Assembly: GCA_902490095.1 (NCBI GenBank)
Contig: CABUCQ010000004.1
Span: forward strand, 1 to 37,149
Source of the DNA: an uncultured Collinsella sp.
GTDB lineage: Bacteria; Actinomycetota; Coriobacteriia; Coriobacteriales; Coriobacteriaceae
DNA length: 37,149 bases
Reading direction: 5' to 3'
This document shows, one piece after another, positions 13,714 to 23,434 of this stretch. The position numbers and the translations under genes are program-made. Every line of letters begins with the position of its first letter. Within the stretch, counting starts at the first letter, position 1. The notes beneath the pieces were generated by a model. It was not told where the DNA came from. It ran no database searches and worked only from the letters and a program-made list of their open reading frames with translations.

Positions 13714-14187
13714 ATGCCGCGTCGTGCAGCAGCTAATCGTCGTGAGGTTCAGCCTGACGCCGTTTACAACAACCGCCTGGTGACTCAGCTCATCAACAAG
13801 GTCCTTCTTGACGGCAAGAAGGCCACCGCTGAGCGCATCGTTTACACCGCTTTCGAGATCGTTGCCGAGAAGTCCGAGGGTGGCGACGCTCTCGCTACCT
13901 TCAAGAAGGCTATGGACAACGTCAAGCCCACGCTCGAGGTCAAGCCCAAGCGTGTCGGTGGCGCTACCTATCAGGTCCCGATGGAGGTCAACTCCCGTCG
14001 TTCCACCGCTCTGGGTATCCGCTGGATCGTCAACTTCTCCCGCGCTCGCAAGGAGAAGACCATGGCCGAGCGTCTCGCCAACGAGATCCTCGACGCCTCC
14101 AACGGCCTGGGCGCTTCCGTCAAGAAGCGTGAGGACGTCTTCAAGATGGCCGAGGCCAACCGCGCGTTCTCTCACTATCGTTGGTAA
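13714..14187 (+). CDS. rpsG: 30S ribosomal protein S7
   Basis: S7 nucleates assembly of the head of the 30S subunit by binding the 3' domain of 16S rRNA. The 157-residue product has the usual length and begins [20 protein letters not shown]; the conserved [11 protein letters not shown] and [10 protein letters not shown] segments are present. AAGGAG precedes the ATG. A small hairpin GTGC/GCAC lies in the 73-base gap after rpsL. Confidence 0.97.
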   Translation: MPRRAAANRREVQPDAVYNNRLVTQLINKVLLDGKKATAERIVYTAFEIVAEKSEGGDALATFKKAMDNVKPTLEVKPKRVGGATYQVPMEVNSRRSTALGIRWIVNFSRARKEKTMAERLANEILDASNGLGASVKKREDVFKMAEANRAFSHYRW

Positions 14188-14206
14188 GTTAAGGTAAGGA
14201 ACTAAC

Positions 14207-16306
14207 ATGGCTAAGCCTAAGTACAAGCTTTCCGATACCCGTAACATCGGCATCATGGCCCACATCGATGCCGGTAAGACCACCACGACCGAGCGTATTC
14301 TTTACTACACCGGTAAGACCCACAAGATCGGTGAGGTCCATGAGGGCGCTGCCACCATGGACTGGATGGTTCAGGAGCAGGAGCGCGGCGTAACCATTAC
14401 CTCCGCTGCTACCACGTGCTTCTGGAACAAGGACGGTAAGGACTACCGCATCCAGATCATCGACACCCCGGGCCACGTTGACTTCACCGCCGAGGTCGAG
14501 CGCTGCCTGCGCGTCCTCGATGGCGCTGTCGCCGTCTTCGACGCCGTTGCCGGCGTTCAGCCCCAGTCTGAGACCGTTTGGCGTCAGGCTTCTACCTTCA
14601 ACGTCCCCCGCATCGCCTTCATCAACAAGTATGACCGCGTGGGCGCTGACTTCTTCAACGCTATCGAGACCATGAAGGATCGTCTCGACGCCAACGCTGT
14701 GGCCGCTCAGGTCCCGATGGGCGCCGAGGACAACTTCTGGGGCGTCATCGACCTCGTCACCATGACCGCATGGGACTTCAAGGCCGACGACAAGGGCATG
14801 ACCTACCCCGAGCCGATGGACGAGATCCCGGCTGAGTTCGCCGACATCGCTGCCACCAAGCGCGAGGAGCTCCTCGACGCTGCTGCCAGCTTTGACGACG
14901 AGCTCATGGAGAAGATCCTCATGGAGGAGGACTTCACCGTCGAGGAGCTCAAGGCTGCTCTGCGCAAGGGCGTTCTGGCCAACGAGCTCAACCTCGTCTT
15001 CGTGGGTTCCGCCTACAAGAACAAGGGCGTTCAGGAGCTGCTCGACGCTGTCGTCGACTACCTGCCCAGCCCGCTTGACGTTGAGGCCGTCACCGGTACC
15101 GATCCGGACACCGGCGAGGAGATCGAGCGTCATCCTTCCTTCGACGAGCCCTTCTCCGGCCTGGTCTTCAAGATCATGACCGACCCGTTCGTCGGTAAGC
15201 TCACCTACGTCCGCGTTTACTCCGGCCGCGCCGAGTCCGGCTCCTACGTTGTCAACGCTTCCAACGGTCAGCGCGAGCGCCTCGGCCGCATCCTCGAGAT
15301 GAACGCTGCCGAGCGTATCGACCGTGACGACGCTGCCGCCGGCGACATCGTCGCTTGCGTCGGTTTCAAGAACTCCACCACCGGTGACACCCTGTGCGCC
15401 GAGGGCAAGGAGATCGTCCTCGAGAAGATCGAGTTCGCTAAGCCCGTTATCGACGTTGCCATCGAGCCCAAGACTAAGGCCGAGCAGGACAAGATGTCCC
15501 TGGCTCTGACCAAGCTCGCCGAGGAGGACCCGACCTTCCAGGTGTCCACCAACCACGAGACCGGCCAGACCATCATTGCCGGCATGGGCGAGCTGCACCT
15601 CGAGATCATCGTCGACCGTCTGCTCCGTGAGTTCAAGGTTGACGCTAACGTTGGTAAGCCCCAGGTCGCCTACCGCGAGACCGCTGGTCACGACGTCGAG
15701 AAGGCTGAGGGCAAGTTCGTCCGTCAGTCCGGCGGTCGCGGTCAGTACGGCCACGCCGTCATCAAGCTCGAGAAGATGGAGGAGGGCTTCGGCTACGAGT
15801 TCGTCAACGCTATCGTCGGCGGCGTCGTGCCCAAGGAGTACATCCCGTCCATCGACAAGGGCATCCAGGAGGCCCTGAACACCGGTGTTATCGCCGGCTT
15901 CCCGGTCCTCGACGTCAAGGTCACCCTGTTCGACGGTTCTTACCACGAGGTCGACTCCTCCGAGGCCGCCTTCAAGATCGCCGGTTCCATGGCTATCAAG
16001 GACGCCCTTAAGAAGTCCGATCCGCAGCTGCTCGAGCCGATCATGGCTGTCGAGGTCGAGACCCCTGAGCAGTACATGGGCGACGTTATGGGCAACCTCT
16101 CCGGTCGCCGCGGCAAGATCGAGGGCATGGAGGATCGCAAGAACAGCAAGCTCATCCGTGCCAAGGTGCCGCTGGGCGAGATGTTCGGTTACGCTACCGA
16201 CCTTCGCTCCCAGACCCAGGGCCGTGCATCCTACACGATGCAGTTCGACTCTTATGAGCCCGCGCCCAAGTCCATCGTGGACGAGGTCATGAGCAAGAAC
16301 GCCTAA
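14207..16306 (+). CDS. fusA: Translation elongation factor G
   Basis: EF-G is the GTPase that moves tRNA and mRNA through the ribosome and, with ribosome recycling factor, splits post-termination complexes. The 699-residue product has the P-loop AHIDAGKT (18-25), the G3 motif DTPGHVDF, and an NKYD motif where EF-G more commonly has NKMD (the NKxD requirement is kept). Domains II-V follow, including the domain IV segment [19 protein letters not shown] precedes the ATG. In the usual str operon tuf follows; here rpsJ follows instead. Confidence 0.97.
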   Translation: MAKPKYKLSDTRNIGIMAHIDAGKTTTTERILYYTGKTHKIGEVHEGAATMDWMVQEQERGVTITSAATTCFWNKDGKDYRIQIIDTPGHVDFTAEVERCLRVLDGAVAVFDAVAGVQPQSETVWRQASTFNVPRIAFINKYDRVGADFFNAIETMKDRLDANAVAAQVPMGAEDNFWGVIDLVTMTAWDFKADDKGMTYPEPMDEIPAEFADIAATKREELLDAAASFDDELMEKILMEEDFTVEELKAALRKGVLANELNLVFVGSAYKNKGVQELLDAVVDYLPSPLDVEAVTGTDPDTGEEIERHPSFDEPFSGLVFKIMTDPFVGKLTYVRVYSGRAESGSYVVNASNGQRERLGRILEMNAAERIDRDDAAAGDIVACVGFKNSTTGDTLCAEGKEIVLEKIEFAKPVIDVAIEPKTKAEQDKMSLALTKLAEEDPTFQVSTNHETGQTIIAGMGELHLEIIVDRLLREFKVDANVGKPQVAYRETAGHDVEKAEGKFVRQSGGRGQYGHAVIKLEKMEEGFGYEFVNAIVGGVVPKEYIPSIDKGIQEALNTGVIAGFPVLDVKVTLFDGSYHEVDSSEAAFKIAGSMAIKDALKKSDPQLLEPIMAVEVETPEQYMGDVMGNLSGRRGKIEGMEDRKNSKLIRAKVPLGEMFGYATDLRSQTQGRASYTMQFDSYEPAPKSIVDEVMSKNA

Positions 16307-16366
16307 GTTCGAGCTCCCTGTTACGTAATCCGCGAGAACATCTCTCGCACTCTTTGGAGGTTTAAG

Positions 16367-16675
16367 TTGGCTACCCAGAAGATCCGCATTCGCCTCAAGG
16401 GCTATGATCACGAGGTCGTCGATCAGTCCGCGAAGCTCATCGTCGAGACCGCTCAGAAGACCGGCGCTCGCGTTTCCGGTCCTGTCCCCCTGCCCACCGA
16501 GCGCAACCTGTACACGGTTATCCGCTCGCCGCACGTGAACAAGGACTCCCGTGAGCAGTTCGAGATGCGCACCCACAAGCGCCTCATCGACATCCTCGAC
16601 CCCACCTCGGGCACCGTTGATTCGCTCATGCGTCTCGACCTCCCCGCTGGCGTCGACATCGACATCAAGCTCTAA
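16367..16675 (+). CDS. rpsJ: 30S ribosomal protein S10
   Basis: S10 is part of the 30S head and also acts as NusE in antitermination complexes. The 102-residue product has the standard length: [14 protein letters not shown] near the start and [20 protein letters not shown] in the middle. It starts with TTG, preceded by TTTGGAGG at good spacing. It is usually the first gene of the S10 operon; here it ends the rpsL unit with its own terminator, and rplC lies about 14 kb away. Confidence 0.97.
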   Translation: MATQKIRIRLKGYDHEVVDQSAKLIVETAQKTGARVSGPVPLPTERNLYTVIRSPHVNKDSREQFEMRTHKRLIDILDPTSGTVDSLMRLDLPAGVDIDIKL

Positions 16676-16696
16676 GCGATACCGCTCATAGCTTAC

Positions 16697-16737
16697 AGAG
16701 CCCCGCTGCCATTACGGTAGCGGGGCTCTTTTGTTTT
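16697..16737 (+). terminator. Terminator of the rpsL-rpsG-fusA-rpsJ unit
   Basis: AGAGCCCCGCT (16697-16707) pairs perfectly with AGCGGGGCTCT (16719-16729), followed by TTTTGTTTT. Confidence 0.93.
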
Positions 16738-16791
16738 GCATGACGGGTTTGGACTGCTGGGTAATGCTGCCGAGCGGGTGGCTGCGGCTCC

Positions 16792-17568
16792 CTATTCGCT
16801 CAAGGGGCGCAGCGATGCCTCCTCAAAATGGAAGGATCGCAAGTCGTCTTCTGTCTCGATGCACGCGCGACCAAAGTCATCGACCGTTTGAAAGATGCCA
16901 CGCGCCAGCTCGTCACCGGCAGGGGAACGGGCGATAACGTGCTCCCCAATCCAATTGAGATGACCGATATATTCGCCGTGGACGGGCGCGAGCGGTCCGG
17001 CGTCTTCTTCCATGGCGTTGAGCAGGTCTGCCCACGCGTCCACAGCGTTTACGACGGTGTGATAGACCTCCTTGAGTAACATATCGACGGCGGGAACATT
17101 CTCGTTGAGGTCCGAGAGGCCAATTGCCGCCAGGCCGCCATCGGGCACCTCTTGGGGCGTGTAGTTCACATTGACGCCAATGCCGCAGACGGCGAAGGGC
17201 ATGCCTTTGTTGTCGCGTGCCGCCTCGACCAGAATGCCGCCGAGCTTGCGTCCTTGCGCGATCAGGTCGTTGGGCCATTTGAGGCCAATCTCGTTTGCAA
17301 GACCCTGCTTTTCGAGCGCCTCGAGCACCGCTAGGCCGCTGACGGCGGCAAGACCAGAGTACTTTGCAGGATTAACGCATGGACGCAGGACAATCGAAAG
17401 CAATAGGTTGCCGGTAGTTGAATCCCACTTGTGGCCGCGCCGGCCGCGTCCTGCTGTCTGAGCCCGGGCGGCAAGTCCTGTGCCGTGCGGCGCTCCTTGT
17501 TTTCCTGCTTCGAGCAGGTCATCGTTGGTCGATCCGGTTACGTCGACTATCGTTAATTGGGCATCCAT
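16792..17568 (-). CDS. birA: Biotin--[acetyl-CoA-carboxylase] ligase (monofunctional)
   Basis: It attaches biotin to the Lys of AccB through biotinyl-AMP. The product has GSTNDDLLE, the biotin-AMP loop GRGRRGHKW and the KWPNDLI motif, followed by the short C-terminal domain. The frame is open up to 17649, but the ATG at 17568 follows AAGGAGG and gives the usual MDAQLTIVDVTGSTN start (258 residues). There is no N-terminal winged-helix domain, so it cannot act as a biotin operon repressor as E. coli BirA does. It is divergent from the fatty acid operon that contains accB, its expected substrate. Confidence 0.92.
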   Translation of the reverse strand: MDAQLTIVDVTGSTNDDLLEAGKQGAPHGTGLAARAQTAGRGRRGHKWDSTTGNLLLSIVLRPCVNPAKYSGLAAVSGLAVLEALEKQGLANEIGLKWPNDLIAQGRKLGGILVEAARDNKGMPFAVCGIGVNVNYTPQEVPDGGLAAIGLSDLNENVPAVDMLLKEVYHTVVNAVDAWADLLNAMEEDAGPLAPVHGEYIGHLNWIGEHVIARSPAGDELARGIFQTVDDFGRACIETEDDLRSFHFEEASLRPLSE

Positions 17569-17662
17569 AGCGGCTGCTACCTCCTTAATGAATAAGTGAA
17601 TAACGCAATGGTGTCGAGAGACAGACACAATGTGAAGCCTTTGTCGCATTTGGACAATTTAA

Positions 17663-17726
17663 TGTTAACACGTCAACAATGACTGAAATGCGCTATCCTC
17701 TCTTGGTCGATGTAAACACGTCAACA
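17663..17726. promoter_or_regulatory. Two operator-like palindromes between birA and fabH
   Basis: TGTTAACACGTCAACA (17663-17678) and TGTAAACACGTCAACA (17711-17726) differ by one base. Each is a degenerate palindrome; they start 48 bases apart on either side of a TATCCT at 17694-17699. They match neither the FapR nor the FabT box I know. They probably bind a regulator of the fabH operon and perhaps birA. The promoters themselves are not resolved. Confidence 0.6.
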
Positions 17727-17744
17727 ACTCAAAGGAGGTTAGTG

Positions 17745-18704
17745 ATGGGTTTCACGATTCTTGGAACAGGCTCGGCGCTTCCTACGCGCAGTGTTTCCAA
17801 TGACGAGCTGTCCGAGTTCCTCGATACCTCGGATGAGTGGATTTTTACCCGCACCGGTATCAAGAGCCGCCACGCCTGCACCACTGAGTCACTCGACGAC
17901 CTTGCCGTAGCGGCGAGCGAGCGGGCGCTTCAGGTATCCGGAACCGACGCGAGCCAGCTGGATCTTATCGTCTGTTCGACGACGACGGGCGATCACCTCG
18001 TTCCTGCCGAAGCGTGCGCCGTTGCTGAGCGCCTGGGTGCCACATGTCCTGCCTTCGACGTTTCGGCGGCTTGTGCCGGCTTCGTATTTGCGCTCGATGT
18101 CGCCGAGGGTTATATCGCCCGCGGTCGCGCCAAGCACGTGCTGGTCGTTGCCGCCGAGCAGATGACGCGCGCGCTCGATTGGACCGACCGTGCCACGTGC
18201 GTGCTCTTTGGCGATGGCGCGGGTGCTGCGGTCATAGGGACTGGGGGAGACAACCCTCTTGCCGTTGAGCTTTCGACAGCGCCCGACGTCGAGACGTTGC
18301 GCGTTCCCGGTCTGGTCGGCACCTCGCCGTTTAAGGACTCCGCAGATAGCGCGAGCGTGCTGTCCATGAATGGTCGCCGCGTGTTCAAGTTCGGCGTCAA
18401 CGCCATCTGCGACACGGTCCATAAGCTTGCGAGCGATGCGGGCATTTCGGTCGAAGACATCGATCATTTTGTATTCCATCAGGCTAACGAACGAATCCTG
18501 AGTCAGGCGGTCAAGCGTCTCGGCGTGCCAGACGGGCGCGTGGTTCGAACGCTACGCGAGACCGGCAACATTTCGAGCGCCTGCATTCCCTTTGCGCTTG
18601 ACCGGCTGGCACGTACCGACGCACTGAATGAGGACGACACCATCGCCCTCGTTGGATTTGGCGCCGGCCTGGATATAGGTGGCTATCTGCTTCGTTGGAA
18701 GTAG
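17745..18704 (+). CDS. fabH: 3-oxoacyl-ACP synthase III
   Basis: FabH starts fatty acid synthesis by condensing an acyl-CoA primer with malonyl-ACP. The 319-residue product has the active-site Cys in DVSAACAGFVFAL (C110), the His in FHQANERIL and the Asn in ETGNISSACIP. The frame is open from 17679, but the ATG at 17745 (or the adjacent GTG at 17742) follows AGGAGG with six bases between. It is the first gene of a ten-gene operon with very tight spacing and lies behind two operator-like palindromes. Confidence 0.96.
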   Translation: MGFTILGTGSALPTRSVSNDELSEFLDTSDEWIFTRTGIKSRHACTTESLDDLAVAASERALQVSGTDASQLDLIVCSTTTGDHLVPAEACAVAERLGATCPAFDVSAACAGFVFALDVAEGYIARGRAKHVLVVAAEQMTRALDWTDRATCVLFGDGAGAAVIGTGGDNPLAVELSTAPDVETLRVPGLVGTSPFKDSADSASVLSMNGRRVFKFGVNAICDTVHKLASDAGISVEDIDHFVFHQANERILSQAVKRLGVPDGRVVRTLRETGNISSACIPFALDRLARTDALNEDDTIALVGFGAGLDIGGYLLRWK

Positions 18705-18756
18705 TCGCACATAGGAAATAAAAACGCCCCTAGGGCACAAACAAAGGAGAACTACC

Positions 18757-18993
18757 ATGGCAGATCAGAAGACCTTCGAGCGCGTTTGCGACGTTATCCG
18801 CGAGACCGCTGGCCTTGACGACGTCGAGATGAAGCCCGAGTCCACGCTCGAGGAGATTGGCCTCGACAGCCTGGGCACCGTCGAGATCCTCGTCGCCGTC
18901 GAGGACGAGTTTGGCATTGAACTCGATACCGAGGAGAACCCCAAGACGGTCGGCGAGTTCGTCGATACGGTCGAGGCGGCATTGGAGAAGTAG
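18757..18993 (+). CDS. acpP: Acyl carrier protein
   Basis: This small acidic carrier holds growing acyl chains on a phosphopantetheine arm. The 78-residue product has the attachment motif GLDSLGTVEI with Ser38, and the acidic helix II that docks with FAS enzymes. It has an AAAGGAGA ribosome binding site. Its stop codon overlaps the start region of fabK. Confidence 0.96.
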   Translation: MADQKTFERVCDVIRETAGLDDVEMKPESTLEEIGLDSLGTVEILVAVEDEFGIELDTEENPKTVGEFVDTVEAALEK

Positions 18994-18995
18994 TG

Positions 18996-19940
18996 ATGCT
19001 CAAGTCTCCTCTCTGCGATTTGCTCGGCATCGAAAAGCCCGTGTTCCAGGGTGGCATGGCCTGGATTGCCGACGCCTCGCTGGCGTCTGCCGTGTCCGAG
19101 GCAGGCGGCTTGGGCATTATTGCGGCCATGAATGCCGACGCAAACTGGCTGCGCGATCAGATTCACGAGCTGCGCGCCAAGACGGATAAGCCCTTTGGCG
19201 TCAACGTTATGCTCATGAGTCCGTTTGTCGACGAGGTCGCACAAGTGGTGATTGATGAGCGGGTACCCGTTGTGGTGACCGGCGCCGGCAATCCCACCAA
19301 GTACATGAAGGCCTGGATCGATGCAGGCATCAAGGTTATTCCCGTCGTGGCTTCGGTGGCGCTGGCGCGTCTTGTGGCGCGTCGTGGAGCCACTGCCGTG
19401 GTTGCCGAGGGCACCGAATCAGGCGGCCATATTGGCGAGACCTCGACGATGGCGCTCGTTCCGCAAGTTGTCGATGCAGTCGATATTCCCGTGGTTGCGG
19501 CTGGCGGCATCGCCGATGGCCGCGGTGTGGCGGCCGCCTTTATGCTCGGCGCTGCCGGCGTCCAGGTGGGAACACGCTTTCTGGTCGCAAACGAGTGCAC
19601 CGTATCCGAACAGTACAAAGAGCTGGTGCTCAAGGCAGGCGACACGTCGACGCGTGCGACCGGTCGCTCGACGGGACATCCGGTTCGCGCCCTCAAGAGC
19701 CCCTTCACCAACGCGTATGCCAAGAACGAGGCGGCGGGCGCAAGTCCCGAGGAGCTCGGGGCCATGGGCACGGGCGCGCTTCGCAAGGCCGCCAAGGACG
19801 GTAATTACGAAGAGGGTTCGTATTTGTGCGGACAGATTGCCGGCATGGTTAACAAGCGCCAGAGCGCGCGCGAAATCGTCGACGATCTGGTCGATGGCGC
19901 CGAGCATGTCCTGAAGGGTGCGTCTGCATGGGTAGCGTAG
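18996..19940 (+). CDS. fabK: Enoyl-ACP reductase II (FMN-dependent)
   Basis: FabK performs the last reduction of the elongation cycle with FMN and NAD(P)H. The 314-residue product belongs to the nitronate monooxygenase-like TIM-barrel family: FQGGMAWIA near the start, the central AEGTESGGHIG loop and the phosphate-binding AAGGIADGRGV and GVQVGTRF segments. FabK is unrelated to FabI, and organisms relying on it are typically insensitive to triclosan (family knowledge). The start is ATG 18996 or GTG 18993, next to the acpP stop. It overlaps fabD by 13 bases. Confidence 0.95.
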   Translation: MLKSPLCDLLGIEKPVFQGGMAWIADASLASAVSEAGGLGIIAAMNADANWLRDQIHELRAKTDKPFGVNVMLMSPFVDEVAQVVIDERVPVVVTGAGNPTKYMKAWIDAGIKVIPVVASVALARLVARRGATAVVAEGTESGGHIGETSTMALVPQVVDAVDIPVVAAGGIADGRGVAAAFMLGAAGVQVGTRFLVANECTVSEQYKELVLKAGDTSTRATGRSTGHPVRALKSPFTNAYAKNEAAGASPEELGAMGTGALRKAAKDGNYEEGSYLCGQIAGMVNKRQSAREIVDDLVDGAEHVLKGASAWVA

Positions 19941-20854
19941 CGTTTCTGTTTGCCGGTCAGGGTGCCCAGCATCCCGCGATGGGCGTCGACCTCATCGAAG
20001 CATCGCCGGCAGCTGCCGAGGTGTTCGCCATTGCCGATGAGGTGCGCCCGGGGACCAGCGAGCAGTGCCGGAGCTCCTCGAAAGAGGAGCTCTCGCAGAC
20101 CGAGAACACGCAGCCGTGCGTGTTCGTGCACGACTTGGCTGTCGCCGTCGCCCTGCGCGAGCGCGGCGTGGTGCCTGCCGCCTGTGCGGGATTCTCGCTG
20201 GGCGAGGTCGCCGCGCTCACCTTTGCGGGGGCATTCGATACGCGAGCGGGCTTTGAGCTCGTGTGTGAGCGCGCGGCGCTTATGGCCACGGCTGCCGAGC
20301 GCCATCCGGGCGGCATGCGCGCCGTCATCAAACTCGATGCGGCGCAGGTCGAGGGCTTGGCAAAACAGGCCGGCGAGGACTGCTGGCCGGTCAACTACAA
20401 CAGTCCCCAGCAGACGGTTGTGGCCGGAGCGCCCGATGCGCTGCAGACCCTCGACGTCCTAGTAAAAGAGGCTGGCGGCCGCGCCATGAAAGTTGCGGTG
20501 TCGGGTGCATTTCATAGCCCCTATATGGCCGAGGCGACCTGTGGCCTTGCCGCATATATTGAGGCCGGTCACGCGCCGTCCCCGTTGCTCATTCCTGTTT
20601 TGGCAAATATGACAGCGGCGCCCTATCCGGCGGACCCCCAGACGGCATCGGATGTCTTGGCCAATCAGGTGAGCAATGCCGTGCGCTGGGTCGATACGCT
20701 GCATGCTCTGCAGGATCAAGGCATCGACACATTTATTGAGGTCGGCCCCGGCAAAACGCTGTCCGGCCTGGTCAAGCGTACGCTGAGCGACGTTCGTGTG
20801 TATTCGTGCGAGACGGCCGAGCAGGTCGCAGCTATTGCCGACGAGCTCGCATAG
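19928..20854 (+). CDS. fabD: Malonyl-CoA-ACP transacylase
   Basis: FabD moves malonyl from CoA to ACP. The 308-residue product has FLFAGQGAQHPAMG at the start, the nucleophile motif GFSLGE (Ser90; Phe where E. coli has His) and the catalytic His in SGAFHSPYM (His196). It starts inside the end of fabK, implying translational coupling. It is followed by fabG after 30 bases. Confidence 0.95.
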   Translation: MGSVAFLFAGQGAQHPAMGVDLIEASPAAAEVFAIADEVRPGTSEQCRSSSKEELSQTENTQPCVFVHDLAVAVALRERGVVPAACAGFSLGEVAALTFAGAFDTRAGFELVCERAALMATAAERHPGGMRAVIKLDAAQVEGLAKQAGEDCWPVNYNSPQQTVVAGAPDALQTLDVLVKEAGGRAMKVAVSGAFHSPYMAEATCGLAAYIEAGHAPSPLLIPVLANMTAAPYPADPQTASDVLANQVSNAVRWVDTLHALQDQGIDTFIEVGPGKTLSGLVKRTLSDVRVYSCETAEQVAAIADELA

Positions 20855-20884
20855 TCCACAGGGCTGTAACCCGAAAGGAATGAC

Positions 20885-21658
20885 ATGGGCAACTTGAACA
20901 ATGGCGCGCTCGAGCGCAACGACTCACGTCGCGTGGCACTGGTCACGGGCGGCTCGCGGGGTATCGGCCGCGCCTGTGCCGTGGGCCTGGCGGAGGATGG
21001 CTACGATATCGCCGTCGTCTATGCCGGCAGCGTCGATGCGGCGCACGAGACGTGCGAGGCCTGCGAGGCGGCTGGCGCCACGGCGCGCGCATATCAATGT
21101 GACGTGGCCGACCCCGCTGCCGTCAACGCATGCGTGGAAGCGGTCCTCAACGACTTTGGCTCCATTTGGGCGCTCGTCAACAACGCCGGCATCACGCGCG
21201 ACGGCCTGCTCATGCGTATGGGTGACGATGCCTTCGACCGCGTGCTCGATGTCAATCTCAAGGGCACGTTCAATACGACGCGCGCGCTCACCAAGACCTT
21301 TATGCGTCAGCGCGGCGGCTGCGTCATCAACATGAGCTCGGTTGTGGGCCTGATGGGCAATGCCGGGCAGGCCAACTACGCCGCCTCCAAGGCGGGCGTC
21401 ATCGGCCTGACCAAGGCGGTGGCGCGCGAGCTTGCGTCCCGCGGCGTACGAGTGAACGCGGTCGCCCCCGGGTTTGTCGAGACCGATATGACGGCAAAGC
21501 TTTTGGAGAAGGTTCGCGCGGCAACCGAGGAGCAGATTCCCCTAAAGCGCATGGCGCGCCCCGAGGAAGTGGCCGGCGTGGTGCGCTTTTTGGCGAGCGA
21601 TGCGGCTTCCTACATTACGGGCGAGGTTGTACGCGTTGACGGCGGAATGGCGATGTAG
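20885..21658 (+). CDS. fabG: 3-oxoacyl-ACP reductase
   Basis: FabG reduces beta-ketoacyl-ACP with NADPH. The 257-residue short-chain dehydrogenase has the cofactor motif TGGSRGIG (21-28), the NNAG motif, the catalytic triad Ser152, Tyr165 and Lys169 (QANYAASKAG) and PGFVETDMT. There is a short N-terminal extension (MGNLNNGALERNDS) before the Rossmann fold. GAAAGGAA precedes the ATG. Confidence 0.96.
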   Translation: MGNLNNGALERNDSRRVALVTGGSRGIGRACAVGLAEDGYDIAVVYAGSVDAAHETCEACEAAGATARAYQCDVADPAAVNACVEAVLNDFGSIWALVNNAGITRDGLLMRMGDDAFDRVLDVNLKGTFNTTRALTKTFMRQRGGCVINMSSVVGLMGNAGQANYAASKAGVIGLTKAVARELASRGVRVNAVAPGFVETDMTAKLLEKVRAATEEQIPLKRMARPEEVAGVVRFLASDAASYITGEVVRVDGGMAM

Positions 21659-21697
21659 AAATCAGGGCCGAAGAACGGCTTGGATGAGGAGACCATG

Positions 21698-22945
21698 ATG
21701 GAACAGAGAGTTGCAATCACCGGTATCGGTGCCGTATCGCCGCTCGGTAACACGGCGCTTGCTACCTGGGCGGCCATGTGCGCCGGCACGTGCGGCATCG
21801 GCCCGATCACGCACTTCGATACCGATGCGTTTGCCGTTAAGGTGGCGGCCGAGGTCAAGGGTTTTGACGGCAACGAGTACTTTGGCAAGCGTGACGCCAA
21901 GCACCTGGACCCCTGCGTTCAGTTTGCCCTGGCAGCGTCGGACGAGGCCATGCACGATGCGGGCTTTGATGTCGAGGGCGCCATCGATCGCGAGCGCCTG
22001 GGCGTCTACGTGGGTTCGGGCGTGGGCGGCATGCAGACACTCGTCGACAACGTCCACACGATCGCCGATCGGGGGCCCCGCCGCGCATCGCCCTATATGA
22101 TCGCGATGATGATCCCCAACATGGCTTCGGGCAATATTGCGATCCGCCACAAGGCAAAGGGTCCGACCCTGCCCGTCGTGACTGCTTGCGCGACCTCGGC
22201 CCATGCGGTGGGCGAGGCGTTCCGCGCCATCAAGCACGGCTATGCCGATGCAATCCTGGCCGGCGGCGCCGAGGCCGCAATCATCCCCGATGCCGTTGCG
22301 GGCTTTACATCCTGCCGTGCTCTCACCACTAATCCTGACCCGTCGACGGCTTGCCGCCCGTTCGATGCAGACCGCGACGGCTTTGTGATGGGCGAGGGCG
22401 CCTGCGTGCTCGTGCTCGAGAGCATGGAACATGCGCAGACGCGCGGTGCGCACATTTATGCCGAGGTCGTGGGCTACGGCAACACCGATGATGCCTATCA
22501 CATCACGAGCCCTGATCCCGAGGCTGCCGGCATTGCCCGCGCGATATCGCTGGCGGTGACCGAGGGCGACGTCAAGCCATCCGAGGGTCTCTACATCAAT
22601 GCCCACGGCACATCGACCAAGCTCAACGATTCGTCCGAGACGGCGGGCATAAAGCGTGCGCTCGGCGAGGACGCGGCACGCGCCGCACACGTCTCGTCGA
22701 CCAAGTCGATGACCGGCCACATGATCGGTGCCACGGGCGCCATCGAGGTCATGGCCTGTGCCATGGCGCTCGAGCAGGGCGTGGTGCCGCCGACCATTAA
22801 CTACCACACACCCGATCCCGCCTGCGATCTTGATTACACGCCCAATCGCGCGGTTCGCGCCGACCTTACCTGGGCGCTTTCGACCAACCTGGGCTTTGGC
22901 GGGCACAACGCCGCCATCGCACTGCGTAGATATACGAGGAGCTAG
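21698..22945 (+). CDS. fabF: 3-oxoacyl-ACP synthase II
   Basis: FabF is the elongating condensing enzyme. The 415-residue product has the Cys-His-His set: Cys164 (VVTACATSAHAVGEA), His303 (NAHGTSTKLND) and His403 (LGFGGHNAAI). Two adjacent ATGs exist; the second at 21698 is six bases after AGGAG and is chosen, the other is 21695. No fabB or fabA homologue is seen in the cluster. Confidence 0.96.
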   Translation: MEQRVAITGIGAVSPLGNTALATWAAMCAGTCGIGPITHFDTDAFAVKVAAEVKGFDGNEYFGKRDAKHLDPCVQFALAASDEAMHDAGFDVEGAIDRERLGVYVGSGVGGMQTLVDNVHTIADRGPRRASPYMIAMMIPNMASGNIAIRHKAKGPTLPVVTACATSAHAVGEAFRAIKHGYADAILAGGAEAAIIPDAVAGFTSCRALTTNPDPSTACRPFDADRDGFVMGEGACVLVLESMEHAQTRGAHIYAEVVGYGNTDDAYHITSPDPEAAGIARAISLAVTEGDVKPSEGLYINAHGTSTKLNDSSETAGIKRALGEDAARAAHVSSTKSMTGHMIGATGAIEVMACAMALEQGVVPPTINYHTPDPACDLDYTPNRAVRADLTWALSTNLGFGGHNAAIALRRYTRS

Positions 22946-22948
22946 AGC

Positions 22949-23425
22949 ATGGATTCCAAAAGACTTGCCGAGATAGCCGATGTTATGGAGGACCGCGGCC
23001 TCACGCGCGTGCGCGTTGAGGAGCCCGATGGCACCGCGGTCGAACTCGAGCGCGCGAGTGCGGCACAGCCGGTTGCCGTGCCCATGCCTATGCCGGGTGC
23101 CGTGACTGCTCCGGCGGTGGCTCCTGTCGCCATGCCTGCCGCCGCGCCGGAGCCCGCCGCGCAGGCGCCTGCCGCCGCACCGGAGCCTAAGGGCACCGAG
23201 GTGACCGCTCCCATGGTCGGCGTTTTCTATGCTGCCCCGGCGCCGGGCGACGAACCGTTTGTGCACGTGGGCTCCAAGGTCAAGGCCGGCGAGACCCTCT
23301 GCATCATCGAGGCCATGAAGGTTCTCAACGAGGTGACGGCCGAGGCAGACGGCGAGGTGCTCGAGATCTGCGTGGCCGACGGCGACCTCGTGGAGTTTGG
23401 CAGCTGCCTCATGAGGATCGGATAG
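22949..23425 (+). CDS. accB: Biotin carboxyl carrier protein of acetyl-CoA carboxylase
   Basis: AccB carries biotin between the carboxylase and transferase active sites. The 158-residue product has a short N-terminal region, a flexible Pro/Ala-rich linker (about residues 32-78) and the biotinyl domain with EAMKVLNEV (Lys124 as the biotinylation site). It begins three bases after fabF. The divergent birA supplies the ligase. Confidence 0.96.
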   Translation: MDSKRLAEIADVMEDRGLTRVRVEEPDGTAVELERASAAQPVAVPMPMPGAVTAPAVAPVAMPAAAPEPAAQAPAAAPEPKGTEVTAPMVGVFYAAPAPGDEPFVHVGSKVKAGETLCIIEAMKVLNEVTAEADGEVLEICVADGDLVEFGSCLMRIG

Positions 23426-23434
23426 GTTATATCC

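Noticed and set aside
14189..16576. A 795-codon minus-strand open frame over fusA and rpsJ
   Set aside because: Same register effect of codon bias over two certain genes; no family resemblance.
17663..17726. Operators before fabH as FapR or FabT boxes
   Set aside because: The sequence does not match the FapR (TTAGTACCTGATACTAA-like) or FabT (AGTTTGAATATCAAACT-like) consensus, and neither gene is present.
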